Shown: one piece after another, positions 45,761 through 56,400 of the stretch
How positions within the stretch are numbered: the stretch's first letter is position 1
Layout of the letters: every line of letters begins with the position of its first letter
Assembly: GCF_900100015.1 (NCBI RefSeq)
Contig: NZ_FNDD01000017.1
Span: forward strand, 49,250 to 113,249
Length of the DNA: 64,000 bases
Source of the DNA: Vibrio xiamenensis
GTDB taxonomy: Bacteria > Pseudomonadota > Gammaproteobacteria > Enterobacterales > Vibrionaceae
Reading direction: 5' to 3'
Made by a program: the position numbers and the translations under genes
The notes under the pieces: model-generated
Seen by the model: the letters and a program-made list of their open reading frames with translations, nothing else
The model's database searches: none
What the model was told of the DNA's origin: nothing

Positions 45761-46657
45761 TCAATGAGTCTGTTTAAAAATCACCACCGCGCGGCGATTG
45801 AGAGCATTGGCGTCCTGAGTTTGCTGATTGGAAATCGGCGCTTGCTCACCAAACGATTTCAGCTCCCAGCGAAAGTTTTGTGCAGGCAAATGCTGGCGCA
45901 GATAATCTTGCACCGCCATGGCGCGTTTCATCGCCAGTTGATGGTTATAGTTTTGACTGCCTTGCACATCGGTATGACCGGCAATTAATATCCTGCCCTG
46001 CTGCCCTTCGATATTGGCAATCAGTTCATCAAGCGCCAATTTGGCATCGTGGCTTAAATCACTGCGGTCAAAATCAAAGTGCGGCGTAATCGCAACATTG
46101 ACTTGTCGCTCAGGCACTAAGGCTTCACATCCTGCCATACCACTTGGCATCGTCTCTTCAAACACGATGTACGCACGGCGGTTTTGGCGATGGGCCAGCG
46201 GCGAACTCGCCAAATTGGCCGGTTTAGACTTACCGTAGTATTTGATTTCCCACTGATATTGCTCATCGTTAAGCTGGGTTTTCATATAACGCTCAACCGC
46301 TTTAGCGCGCTCAAGTGAGAGCGCCAAGTTATACTCGCTTGAGCCTTGCACATCGGTATGCCCGATGATTGACACTTGGCCACTGAGTTTTTCGATGCTC
46401 GCGATCAGTTGATTCAGTGCTGCTTGGTCCGTCGCTTTCAGTTTGGCCTTATCAAAATCAAAGTGGGAAATGGTCGCCACTTGCACCTGACGATTGGGCT
46501 GCATGCATTCACTGATTAAAAATTTGCCGACGTCGACGTTATCAAATTTGTCTCGATTCTCCTGACTCACATAAGTGTCGGTTGCGCAGCCGCTTAGCAT
46601 CGTGGCGACCAGCATTGCAGCAAGCCTGGTATATCTGCGTTGATTTTGCCCTGTCAT
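45761..46657 (-). CDS. lipoprotein with two OmpA peptidoglycan-binding domains
   Basis: The 298-aa protein has a lipoprotein signal with lipobox L21-S-G-C24. Two tandem OmpA-C-like domains follow. Domain 1 (about 60-165) has SHFDFDKAKL, GHTDVQGSSEYN, LSLERAKAVERYM and NRRAYIVF. Domain 2 (about 185-298) has PHFDFDRSDL, GHTDVQGSQNYN, MKRAMAVQDYL and NRRAVVIF. The two domains are clear duplicates. It should link the outer membrane to peptidoglycan. AGGAGAG precedes the ATG. It lies 128 bp after the barrel gene on the same strand, with a degenerate 18-bp tandem repeat in that gap (46701-46736), and is probably the last gene of the surface-protein cluster. Confidence 0.9.
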   Translation of the reverse strand: MTGQNQRRYTRLAAMLVATMLSGCATDTYVSQENRDKFDNVDVGKFLISECMQPNRQVQVATISHFDFDKAKLKATDQAALNQLIASIEKLSGQVSIIGHTDVQGSSEYNLALSLERAKAVERYMKTQLNDEQYQWEIKYYGKSKPANLASSPLAHRQNRRAYIVFEETMPSGMAGCEALVPERQVNVAITPHFDFDRSDLSHDAKLALDELIANIEGQQGRILIAGHTDVQGSQNYNHQLAMKRAMAVQDYLRQHLPAQNFRWELKSFGEQAPISNQQTQDANALNRRAVVIFKQTH

Positions 46658-46785
46658 TGTCTCTCCTAGCCTCTAAATGAGTATTTGCATTTAAGTTATT
46701 GTTATTAAATTAGATATTGTTATTAAGTTGGATATTGTTACTAATTGAGTGACTGCTGTTGATAATGCTCACGTTAGTGCCGGTG

Positions 46786-49700
46786 TTAAAACTTGCCGAC
46801 CAAGTTGATAAACACGCCACTGGCATCATAGTCATCATCGTTGGCCAAATTACTGTCAAATCCGGAGAAGTTATAGCCGACACCGACTTTAACGTTGTCA
46901 CCTAAGTGCTTGTTAAAAGACACTAAAGCCCCTTGTTCCAGCTCGTGATTACTGGTATCGGTTTTCCAGTGATATTCACCTGTGACATCCCAATCTTTCA
47001 TCACTTGATAAGACGCGCTAACGCCAACCAAATTAATGTTGCTTTTCACCGTGTAATAGCTGCCCTGTGCTCGCTCGTAAGCCTGTTTTTTGTTTTTGTG
47101 GGCAACCTTAGCGCCAACGTCGACCTTGGCATTGACCGAATAAATCCCTTCGGCTTCGACGATGCGGCTGCGCTCGTTGGTGTAACTCACTTCGCGGTCA
47201 AGTGCGTCTTGATCTTTCAGGTAGGTTACGCGGCTCAGTAGGTTGAGCTTGTCGTTAAAAATCGGGCGATAGGCAATGCCAGCAGTGGCTTCGACAAAGG
47301 TTTCAAGCGTTTCATCGGTCTTCTTACTGACCGACTTGGAGTAGTTGTATTTGCCAAACAGGGTGACCTCTTCGGTCAAGCGCTGGGTATAGCGGTTGGT
47401 GGTGACAATTTGGTCGATACGGCGACGCGAGGCATCCACCTGCGCATTGCCTTTATCAACGCGGTATTCGAGTTTGTGTTTGTAGCTGATGTCATCAAGA
47501 TCAATGCTGGCAGTAAACGTGCTGGCGCGGCGTTCGGTCACTTCCACGCCGCCGGTATCGCTCGGCTTTTCAATTTCACCTTGTTGATAGCCAATCCCAA
47601 ATTCAAGGTCATCGTTGTAGTCATAACCAAAACCAAACGCGTCAATGCGCCCTTTGCCGTTGTTCTCATCGACAAATTGGTTCTCTTGATAAAAATCCAC
47701 GCTGCTGGTTAAGTCGGCGCGCTGGCCGACAATCACATTGTTGGTTTGGTCATAATCATCATCAACGTAGGTGACATAAGTGGTGTAATCTTGGCTTACG
47801 TCATAACTGGCGGTCGCTTCACGAGCATCACCGCGACTACCGGTGCTGTATTTAGCGCCTAAGCTTAAATCGTCGTAAAGGCGCGTTTCACCGCCAAGGG
47901 TTACGCTGTCGTTTTGATCAAAGCTATCGCTGTGTCCAAGGGTTTTCTGCCCCTTGATGTAAACGCTATTATCACTGTCCCAAATGTAATCGGCGCGCAC
48001 ACCACCAATCGTTCCTTCACCAAGCTGATTCTCGTTATTAAGCTCTTCAATCTGCTTGCCCGCAGCAGAGAGTTTAATGTGCGAGGTCAACTTGTATTGC
48101 CCTTCAAGTTCCACTTGCGTGGTGTCAGTTTTCAGCGTGCCTTCACTGGTTAGCTCTTCCATCTTAGTGAAGCGACTTAAAACTGCAGCGCGGTCTGTAG
48201 CTTGCAGGCGCAGCTCTGCGCCATAAGACTCTTGTTCTAAATCATCGCTTTGACTTGAATAGCTGTAACCAGCGTCTTTGGATTTGTACCAAGCTTTTAA
48301 GTCATTGCCCACCAGCGAGAACACGTTCGGCGCGATGTCATGCAGATCCGTCACCGCTTTGATTTGCAATGCATCCCCTTCGCGCTCATCCAGCGCTGCG
48401 CCAATTGGCGTAAAGGTTAAACCGCCATCGTAAGAGACAAAGTTAGAGTCGGTTTGCGTGCCTTTGCTGTGACCAAATTCGGCTTTCAAATACGAGCCTT
48501 CGCTGGCACGCAGGGTCAAATCTGCGCTGTAGTTTTGATAATCCTGCTCATCGCGCTGCTCGGTGGAATAGCTACTGCCAACGCCGATATAGTCGTTAAC
48601 CCACGCCTTAGCGCGGCCACCGTAAGTCAGTGCGTCTTGGATATCACTGCCTTTCGGTACGTATTCATAGTCCACCGCCAGATAGTTTTCATAACCATCC
48701 GCAGGGCCATCATCAATGACGGTGGAGAAGTTTTCGCTGAGAATATTGCTCAGTGGTTTGGTGAGGATAATGCGCCCTTGATAGGCGTCAATTTCATAAT
48801 CGCGACCCGATTGCAGCGTCACTTCACGCTCAGTAATACCACTGTTTTTATTGACGATTTTGACCGACACTTTGTCACTGCCAGGCACCACTTCGCCATT
48901 GCGTAAAAAGTACAGCGAACCGCCGGTGCCGAGCAATTCATCGTGGCCAAACAATGAATCAGCCGATGCGGCAAAGCCGACCACATTCACTCGGTCTTCG
49001 CCATATTGCGTGGTCGCGCGGGTTTTGTATTCGCCTTTCAAACCATATAGTGAGCGGTTGTAATCGCTGTTGTCGGTGCCGGTTAAACCAGTATTGTAAT
49101 TACCCCATAGCAGCTGAGATTTGTCGTACTGAAGGTCAAAATAGACTTTGCCTTTGGTGTTGACCACTTTGCGAATATTGGCTTCATCGCCGTAGTGGCC
49201 GTAATACAATTCGTCATCATCTTCTAAAAGCTCAAACACATCCGAACTGTCGGAGGCAAACGGGTGTTTGAACAAATCTTTGATTCGCCCTTCACGGGAG
49301 TCAAAATGCGTGGTTACTCGCAGCTTGTCGCCAAATTTACCTTGGCCGAAATAGGCAATGCGCCCTTGGTTATAGAGGTTATCTTGATACTGGTCATCCA
49401 CATCAAGTGCGCTGCTGTTGCCGGTGACAAAATTGCGCCCTAAATAGAAGTCAGCAAGGCCAGCCTGAACATAGTAGTTCTCTGGGATTCGCGCATAGAG
49501 CTGGAAGTGGCGCTCGTCGCCATTTTCAAACACCACTTTGGTCGGAAACAAATAGGCGTCGGCGGGTAAAAATTGCTCGGCGTACAGGCTGCCATCATCG
49601 ACATTAAACTCATCGTTACCAACCACCACTTTATCCACGCCTTTAAGACCAGTGCCTATAAACTTAATCAGCCCCGCATAAGTGGGAATGTTATGGCGCA

Positions 49701-50457
49701 AAAGGCTCGCCGCGCCAAAATGACGACTTTGTTCTTGTTCGCCATCGTTAAGTTCGATCTCCACTTCAGACTCGCTGGCGACCAGATTCATCACCCCAAG
49801 CGTGGTAATGTCCATATTGCCATCTTTATCCCACACGGTTAGACGATACTGCAGTTGCTCGCCCGCTTTAAGGCTGCTGCCATCTTGAGTTTGACCATCC
49901 CAAACGATATCGAAATCATTGGCAAGTTCCTCACCGTCCATCACCGCAAGTGGCGTACTCAAGCTGTGATCACCGCCGTGATAAATCGCCAGCTGATAAC
50001 GACTGATGTAAAAACTGTAGTTGGTGGTGACGGTAAAGTTGAGCGTCGACTCAAGCTGCGCCTCTTGATTCAGCGGCACCTCACTTGACGTGCGTACACT
50101 CAGGACCGGGTCGAAACGGGTGATGTCACGACTTGCCCAAATCGCGCCTTGGTCTAGATAGATGCGCGAATTATCGCGAGGCTTTGAATAGCTTTGAACC
50201 AGACCATTTACCTCACGAATCTTTTCTTCATGGACCTTTTCTTCACGAACATTCGTATGGCTTTCAAGGCGCTCTAACTCACTCACATCCACGGCGAATG
50301 CGGTGGCTGGCAATGTTGACATCACCGCCATCGCCAAGCGGCTAAGTTTCGATTTCGCTCGCTTTTCGTTGCTAAGCTTTCCGTTAGTAAACTTTCCCTT
50401 GGTAAACTTTCCGTTAATAAACTTGGGCTTGGCAAGTTTTGAGTTGGCTGGTTTCAT
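46786..50457 (-). CDS. large outer-membrane beta-barrel protein of the giant-repeat cluster
   Basis: The 1223-aa exported protein has an unusually long basic n-region (about 30 residues of KFxNG-like repeats) before the hydrophobic core LAMAVMSTLPATAFA and cleavage before VDVSE. Next comes a FlgD-like Ig fold (VWDGQTQDGSSLKAGEQLQYRLTVWDKDGN, about 160-215), another small domain (LIKFIGTGLKG), and about 850 residues of alternating beta strands. It ends GVFINLVGKF with terminal Phe, the BAM signal of outer-membrane barrels. The upstream gene stops at 50463. A strong GAGGAG fits ATG 50457 (8-nt spacing) better than the ATG at 50463 (2 nt), so 50457 is chosen. It is translationally linked to the giant protein and likely anchors or exports it. 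Confidence 0.85.
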   Translation of the reverse strand: MKPANSKLAKPKFINGKFTKGKFTNGKLSNEKRAKSKLSRLAMAVMSTLPATAFAVDVSELERLESHTNVREEKVHEEKIREVNGLVQSYSKPRDNSRIYLDQGAIWASRDITRFDPVLSVRTSSEVPLNQEAQLESTLNFTVTTNYSFYISRYQLAIYHGGDHSLSTPLAVMDGEELANDFDIVWDGQTQDGSSLKAGEQLQYRLTVWDKDGNMDITTLGVMNLVASESEVEIELNDGEQEQSRHFGAASLLRHNIPTYAGLIKFIGTGLKGVDKVVVGNDEFNVDDGSLYAEQFLPADAYLFPTKVVFENGDERHFQLYARIPENYYVQAGLADFYLGRNFVTGNSSALDVDDQYQDNLYNQGRIAYFGQGKFGDKLRVTTHFDSREGRIKDLFKHPFASDSSDVFELLEDDDELYYGHYGDEANIRKVVNTKGKVYFDLQYDKSQLLWGNYNTGLTGTDNSDYNRSLYGLKGEYKTRATTQYGEDRVNVVGFAASADSLFGHDELLGTGGSLYFLRNGEVVPGSDKVSVKIVNKNSGITEREVTLQSGRDYEIDAYQGRIILTKPLSNILSENFSTVIDDGPADGYENYLAVDYEYVPKGSDIQDALTYGGRAKAWVNDYIGVGSSYSTEQRDEQDYQNYSADLTLRASEGSYLKAEFGHSKGTQTDSNFVSYDGGLTFTPIGAALDEREGDALQIKAVTDLHDIAPNVFSLVGNDLKAWYKSKDAGYSYSSQSDDLEQESYGAELRLQATDRAAVLSRFTKMEELTSEGTLKTDTTQVELEGQYKLTSHIKLSAAGKQIEELNNENQLGEGTIGGVRADYIWDSDNSVYIKGQKTLGHSDSFDQNDSVTLGGETRLYDDLSLGAKYSTGSRGDAREATASYDVSQDYTTYVTYVDDDYDQTNNVIVGQRADLTSSVDFYQENQFVDENNGKGRIDAFGFGYDYNDDLEFGIGYQQGEIEKPSDTGGVEVTERRASTFTASIDLDDISYKHKLEYRVDKGNAQVDASRRRIDQIVTTNRYTQRLTEEVTLFGKYNYSKSVSKKTDETLETFVEATAGIAYRPIFNDKLNLLSRVTYLKDQDALDREVSYTNERSRIVEAEGIYSVNAKVDVGAKVAHKNKKQAYERAQGSYYTVKSNINLVGVSASYQVMKDWDVTGEYHWKTDTSNHELEQGALVSFNKHLGDNVKVGVGYNFSGFDSNLANDDDYDASGVFINLVGKF
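50350..50424 (-). repeat. five 15-bp tandem units in the signal-peptide n-region
   Basis: On the minus strand the units at 50410-50424, 50395-50409, 50380-50394, 50365-50379 and 50350-50364 encode KFING, KFTKG, KFTNG, KLSNE and KRAKS. The first four are closely related and the fifth is diverged. They give the barrel protein a 30-residue positively charged extension before its hydrophobic core. Confidence 0.92.
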
Positions 50458-50462
50458 GGTCA

Positions 50463-53400
50463 TTACTCCTCACTCACCACGCTAAAGTTAAATTTGCTTA
50501 GTTTGTTTGGCGAAATGCGTTTCACCAGCGGATTCTCGCTCAGCACTTTCATGCCAGTCGGCAGTGAGTCGGTGTCGAGTTTGACCAGAAACTGTTTACC
50601 TTTTTTATTCAGTACCCACTGATCCGGCACGTGATAGCGGCCATATTGGTCGGTCTCGATAACGACGCCTTCCACCGTCAGAAGCCTCACGCCCGGAATA
50701 CCGTCTTCGTAGATACCTTGGTTTTCAATTTCGATTTCCCAAATGTACTCGTCGCCCTTTTGGTAGAGATGACGAGAAACCTTGAGTTTTTCAGCCGCGA
50801 GCCCTTTACTGCGGTCACCAAAATAGCGCGTTTGAGTATGCTGCTGGCGGTCAAAGTAAATCTCTGTCCCATCGCGGGTGGTGACTTTAAATTCAAAGCC
50901 ATCACGAGTTTTGGTTTTAAACAAATAAGACACGCGATTCGGCGCTTTAAGCGTGCGATTGAGCGACACACCGCGAAGCGATTTTGTCACCGCGCCGCCT
51001 GTCAGCGGCGAGACACTTTCGCCGCCTTTCGAACCGTTGTTGCTTTTGAGGAACGTGTCTTTCAGCAACTTGGTCATACCATCAAACTTCACATGGGTCG
51101 AGTTTTTGATGTAGTCGCCCGCTTGAATATCCGCCGTCACCGTGACACTGCGCGCGGTGGCATCGGCTTGATAACCATCATGGTTATGATCTTCAAACAC
51201 TTTGCCGATGATCGACGCGCTATCAAACAGCTTGTCCGGCGTAATTTCCACACTGGCACTGGCAATATTGGACTTGGTCACTAAGTCCGACTCGCTGCCT
51301 CCTTCACGCGGAGCAATCGCCCACGCCGTGTTGGTGTATTGACCAAAGGTTGCGCCGACACTGACGCGCAGCAAATAGCGAATTCGCACTTGCTCGGTCA
51401 CGGTGGAACCCGAACGGCCATACGCGAGCATGTCACCGATGGCAAAACTTAAGGTATTGGTTTGCACCGGATCATCGGTCATCACAACATCGTCGGCGGT
51501 GTCAAACAGGCCATCCGGTCCACTGTTGGTGATTTGCGCCGAACCGCCAACGTAGGCAAAGCCGCCTGGGTAGCGGTCAATCACGCTGACATTTTTAAAC
51601 TCAGACTCATTGTTGTTTTGCACCAGCACTTCGTACTCAATCACATCGCCAACCTGCGCCTCGGTTTTGAGCGCTTGTTTAGAGACCGTCAGCTCACCTT
51701 CGTTGTCGGCAAACTTTTTCACGTAGACGGTGACGCTATCGGCGGCGGATTCTCCGCTCGCGCTGTCGCTGACGCTAAAGGTGTTGGTGATATCATCATC
51801 AAAGCCTTTATTCAGTGTGCCTGTAATGTGAATTTGATAGCCATTGGCCATGTAAGGCTCAAGGTCGAGTGACAGCCCGCTGTTTGGCAGATCCAAATCT
51901 TGATCTTTAAAACTGCCCACCACAGTGCCACTTGGCCATTCGCTAATCGTGGTGGTCCAAGTGGTAAACAGCGGATTGCCATTGCTGCCCGCAAGCGCTG
52001 AAATGGCATCTTGCATACTCGCACCCACTACTTTGGTCGCGCCTTGGTTGGCAACGCGCAGCGTATAAGTCAGCTCGCTATCATCATTGTTGTACTCGGT
52101 TTTATCGGCAGTTTTGTCGACCACCAACAGCACGCTGCGCGGAGTAATGGTCACCGATGAGCTTTCCACTTTCGCCGCCGCGCGCGTTTCACCACTTTGC
52201 GGCGCGGTGATTTTAAACGCGGTATTGACGATTTCGCCCATGGCTCTGGAATCCACGGTACCGGTAATGGTGTATTCCACCGTGTCGCCAGGCGCGATAT
52301 TGACGACCGAATTGAGGTCAGCATTTTCACTGCTGCTTTTGCTCTCAATAGTGGTGCGATCATCGCCATGCTTTTCTTCAACCTGCCAATGAGTGAATGC
52401 ATTCACCACACTGCGATTGCCTGAATCGAAATCCGGTGCGGTTTGCACTTTAATCTTGGTCATGACATCACGCACCACCACATTGGTGGCAAAACCCTGA
52501 CTGTCGTTAAACAGCCTAATCCGATACACCGTCTGCTCACCCGGCACGTAAATCGGCGAATCCGCTTGTTTGACAAAGGTGACGTTATCCGGCGCAGGCG
52601 TCAGTGTTGCGCTAGCACTTTGGCGCACTACGCTTGAGCTTTGGTTGAGCACCATGGTTGCGGTGTTTTCAATCACGCCATGACCGAGACGATGAGTCTG
52701 CCCTGTGATAACAAATTCAATGGTGTCGTGCGGCGCGAGGTTGATTTCGCCGTCAATGTCTTTGTTCACCCCACTTGGGTCTGGCGAAATGGTGGTTAAC
52801 TCGTCGCTGTGGTTAACGCTGATACTCCAGCGACTAAACGCCGCTTCCTGATGGCCGCTTATCGTTTCAACCGTCAATTCAGAAATGAGATCTTTGATGG
52901 CGATGCCGCTGGCAAATGCATCGCTGGTATTGGTTAGGCGTACACGATACGTCGCTTCAACGCCGGGCTCATAGACCATGTCGGTGTCACTGCCCGACTC
53001 ACCAACAAATTTTTCCAGCGTTAAATTCACGCTTTGCGGCTTTAATGCTGCGCTGGCGCTTTGGCGCTCGCCATTAAAGTCCAACTGCGCAGTGTTGGCG
53101 ATAACCCCTGTGGCTTGCTGGTTGACAACGCCTTCAACGGTAATGGTCACGCTGTCGTTGGGCGCTAAATCGATGCTGTAGCGTACATTTTCATTCCACC
53201 CTAAACTGCTGTCGATGTAGGTAGCACTGCTGCCCGCCACCACGGTTTGGTTCCAGTGGCTAAAGCTTGCACCTTGCTGATCATCCACGGTATCGACCAG
53301 CAATTCGCTAATCAGATCTTCAATCACCACATCATTGGCATAAGATGCGCTGTGGTTTTGCAGCGTAATGGTAAAGCCATTGGTCGCGCCCGGCGCATAA

Positions 53401-56400
53401 TACTCGCTAAGCGGCGCCTTAGTAATGCTCAAGGTTGGCGTCAGTGGCGTACTGATGACGCTGCGCTCGGTCACATCACCAGCAAATTCAATGCTAGCAA
53501 TATTTTCCACCGCGCCGATGATTTCGGTTTTTAATTTGCCAGAGATGGTCACCGTCACGGTATCGCTTGGCGCAAGATGAATGCTGTGGTCAAGATAGCT
53601 ATGGCTTGACGATGGTAAGGTTGTCGCACCGGTTTTCGAGCTCGCCGAAATCACAATCGAGCCATTTTCAAATGCGCTAATCTGTTCACCAAACAACGAT
53701 TGTGCGCTGATACGATCGACTCGGTCGGTTACCTTCACATCGGTTGCCCAAGCGCGAGTGGTATTGGCAATTTCAAGACGATACGTCAGAGTGTCTCCGC
53801 TTTGATATACGTCTTTATCAACTGATTTAGACAGCGTGACAGCAGCGTCAATCGGCGTGTAAGTCGCACTGTCACTGACTGAATCAATGCCATCAGCGTT
53901 GACATTCACTTGGTTAACGATTTCACCAATGGCGTTGCTGGCGACCGTTCCTTCTAAATGCAGGTCGATGCGTGCACCCGGCGCGAGTTGATACACACCG
54001 TGAAATCCTTGGCTATCGTCAAAATCGGTTTGGGAAATGGTATGACTTGAACTCGCGCCAGCATCGGTGATGGTCAAATGGCTGCGGCTCGCATCCCAGT
54101 TTTCAATCACGCGAGTTGGCACTAAACCATCGACCACGTCCGCTTTGATGTCTTTAACCAAATCTTCGATTTCAAGATTGGTGAGATACCCGCTGCCGGT
54201 GTTTTGCACTTGAATATCAAAGCCTATGATGTCTCCCGGCGCGTACGTTGCTGGCGCACTGGTTGCGGTTTTGCTTATCAGAGCCGTACCTGGCTGTGGA
54301 TAGATAAAGTGCTGCTGCAAGTCGAATTGCTTGTTATCGACATACAAGACGTTGCCAAACTGGCCCACCGCGTCATCACGCACTGTGCCGACCACATCGA
54401 TTTTCAGTACAGTGGCAACGTCATCCACCGCATGACCAAGATGTACTTCGGCGTTAATATCTCCGCTTGCGCTTATCGCGCTGGCATCGTTGTAAGCAAG
54501 TTCAGCGTTGGTCACAAACTCATGGCTTACCGTCCAACTGCTGAGCGCGGTTTTCTCACTGCCATCGGCGGTTTCGACCATAAATTTGCTGATTTCATCG
54601 ACCACGTTGACCGCCGCATTAGAATCAGAGCGGTTAGCCACATACAGGGTATAACGCACCTCACCGCCCGGAGTATAAGTCGGCGTATCGGTGGATTTGT
54701 TGGCGATAATATCGGCGCTGCCCTCAGCAAGCACCACAGGGTTTGAATCCAATCCGCCGACACTGGCGATATTGGTGATATCACCAGTTGCGCTGTCATC
54801 GACAATGCCCGTCAGTACAAACACGACCTTGTCACCCGGCATTAAATCCATGCTGGCATCGAGTGGCACGCTGCCCTCATAGTTGCCCGAAATCGCAAAA
54901 CGTCCTTCGCTTGGCTGTGAGGTGATGGTGGTGGCGACGCTGCTAAAAGCGCGCACGCCGTCTGAGGTTAACAAATCACTCAGTTTGTCCACCACGGCGA
55001 CATCATTGGCAATGCCTTCGCCTTGGTTTTCAATGCTTAATTGATAGCTCACCTGACCGCTTGGGTTGTATTGACAACCATCACCGGTGGTGGATGGGAA
55101 ACTGCAGCTATTACCATCTGCGGTGGTATTGATCACTGATTTTTCAAACACAATATCCGCGGGCACCGATGGAATCGGCGCAGTAGTGACGGTTTGGCTG
55201 CCGCCAACAGCAAGGTTGGCGTCGATTTCACCCAATGCGTCATCTCGAATCGTGCCAACAATGGTGAACACCACCGACTCGCCCGGTGCGATGTCGGCGC
55301 TGATATTCAGGTCGCCACTCGCATCATAGCTTGGCAGATAGGTATCGACGTCATCATCGATGCCAGTTGAAATACTGTGGCTAATTTGCGTGCTGGTAAA
55401 AGCAGGCTGCAAACCACCGCCAAGCACCTCAACCTTGATGTTGGAAACAATATCTTTCAGTACTGCGTTATCAAACCACACCGCTTCCGTGTTGGTCACC
55501 GCAAAGCGATACACTACTTCATCACCCGGGCGGTAAACATCACCGCTGGTGTAGCTCTTACCGCCGATAGACACAATGGATTTCTCGACGCTGAGTTTGG
55601 CCGTCGGTGGCGTTAAGGTTGATTTGGCAAAGTTGGCACCACGATAACTCGGCACCACAGCAATCGCGCTCATGGCGTCATCACGAATTTCACTGCGAAT
55701 CACAAGCTCAATCCAGCCGCCCGGGGCTATCGATAAACTCGGAATATCGATATCCACATCTTGGCCGCCGGTGTAACCGCCAATATCGGTGGTCAATTCA
55801 TCCGATTGGCTTACGGCAACATTCCAGTGGTTTGGCGCATACACAGCGCCGGTTTGGTCGTCGATTTCGCCGCTGGCATTTTGCGCCAGTTTCGATTTTA
55901 TGCTGGAGAAGGTCTCTTTCAGCGCCGCGCCGTATTCGGTGCCTTTGCCTTGGTTTTCAAGACGCAGACGATACACCACTTGGCGTTGGTCATTGTCTAT
56001 GGTGTAACTGGTTTTCTGCTCAGCAAAGCTGTCATCATGATAGGCTTTATGCAGTTTTGCGATGCTCGAACTTAGCATCGACGCACGCTCAGAGCTGAGC
56101 TTATGGGTACCATTCACCAGCGCGATGTTTTGAATGCTACCAACGGCTTTTTCCGACACTTTCGCCACCACGGTATAGCGCACAAACGCATTGCCATCGG
56201 CAAATTGATTGGCGGCAATATCAAATTGAGTATCGATATTGTGATTATCGGCAACCTCGCCCGCGCTACTCAAAGCGCTGCTGTCAGTGGTTGTGGTCAC
56301 CGTCCATTCACTAAACGCCGGGCCGGACGTGCCATCAAAATAGTCAGTGGTGATGGCTGCGATATCATCGCGGATTGGCATACTGTCGATATGGACATTG

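Noticed and set aside
50631..51284. 217-codon frame opposite the end of the giant gene
   Set aside because: It is an antisense shadow of a clearly coding strand, with His/Arg-rich shadow composition and no SD.
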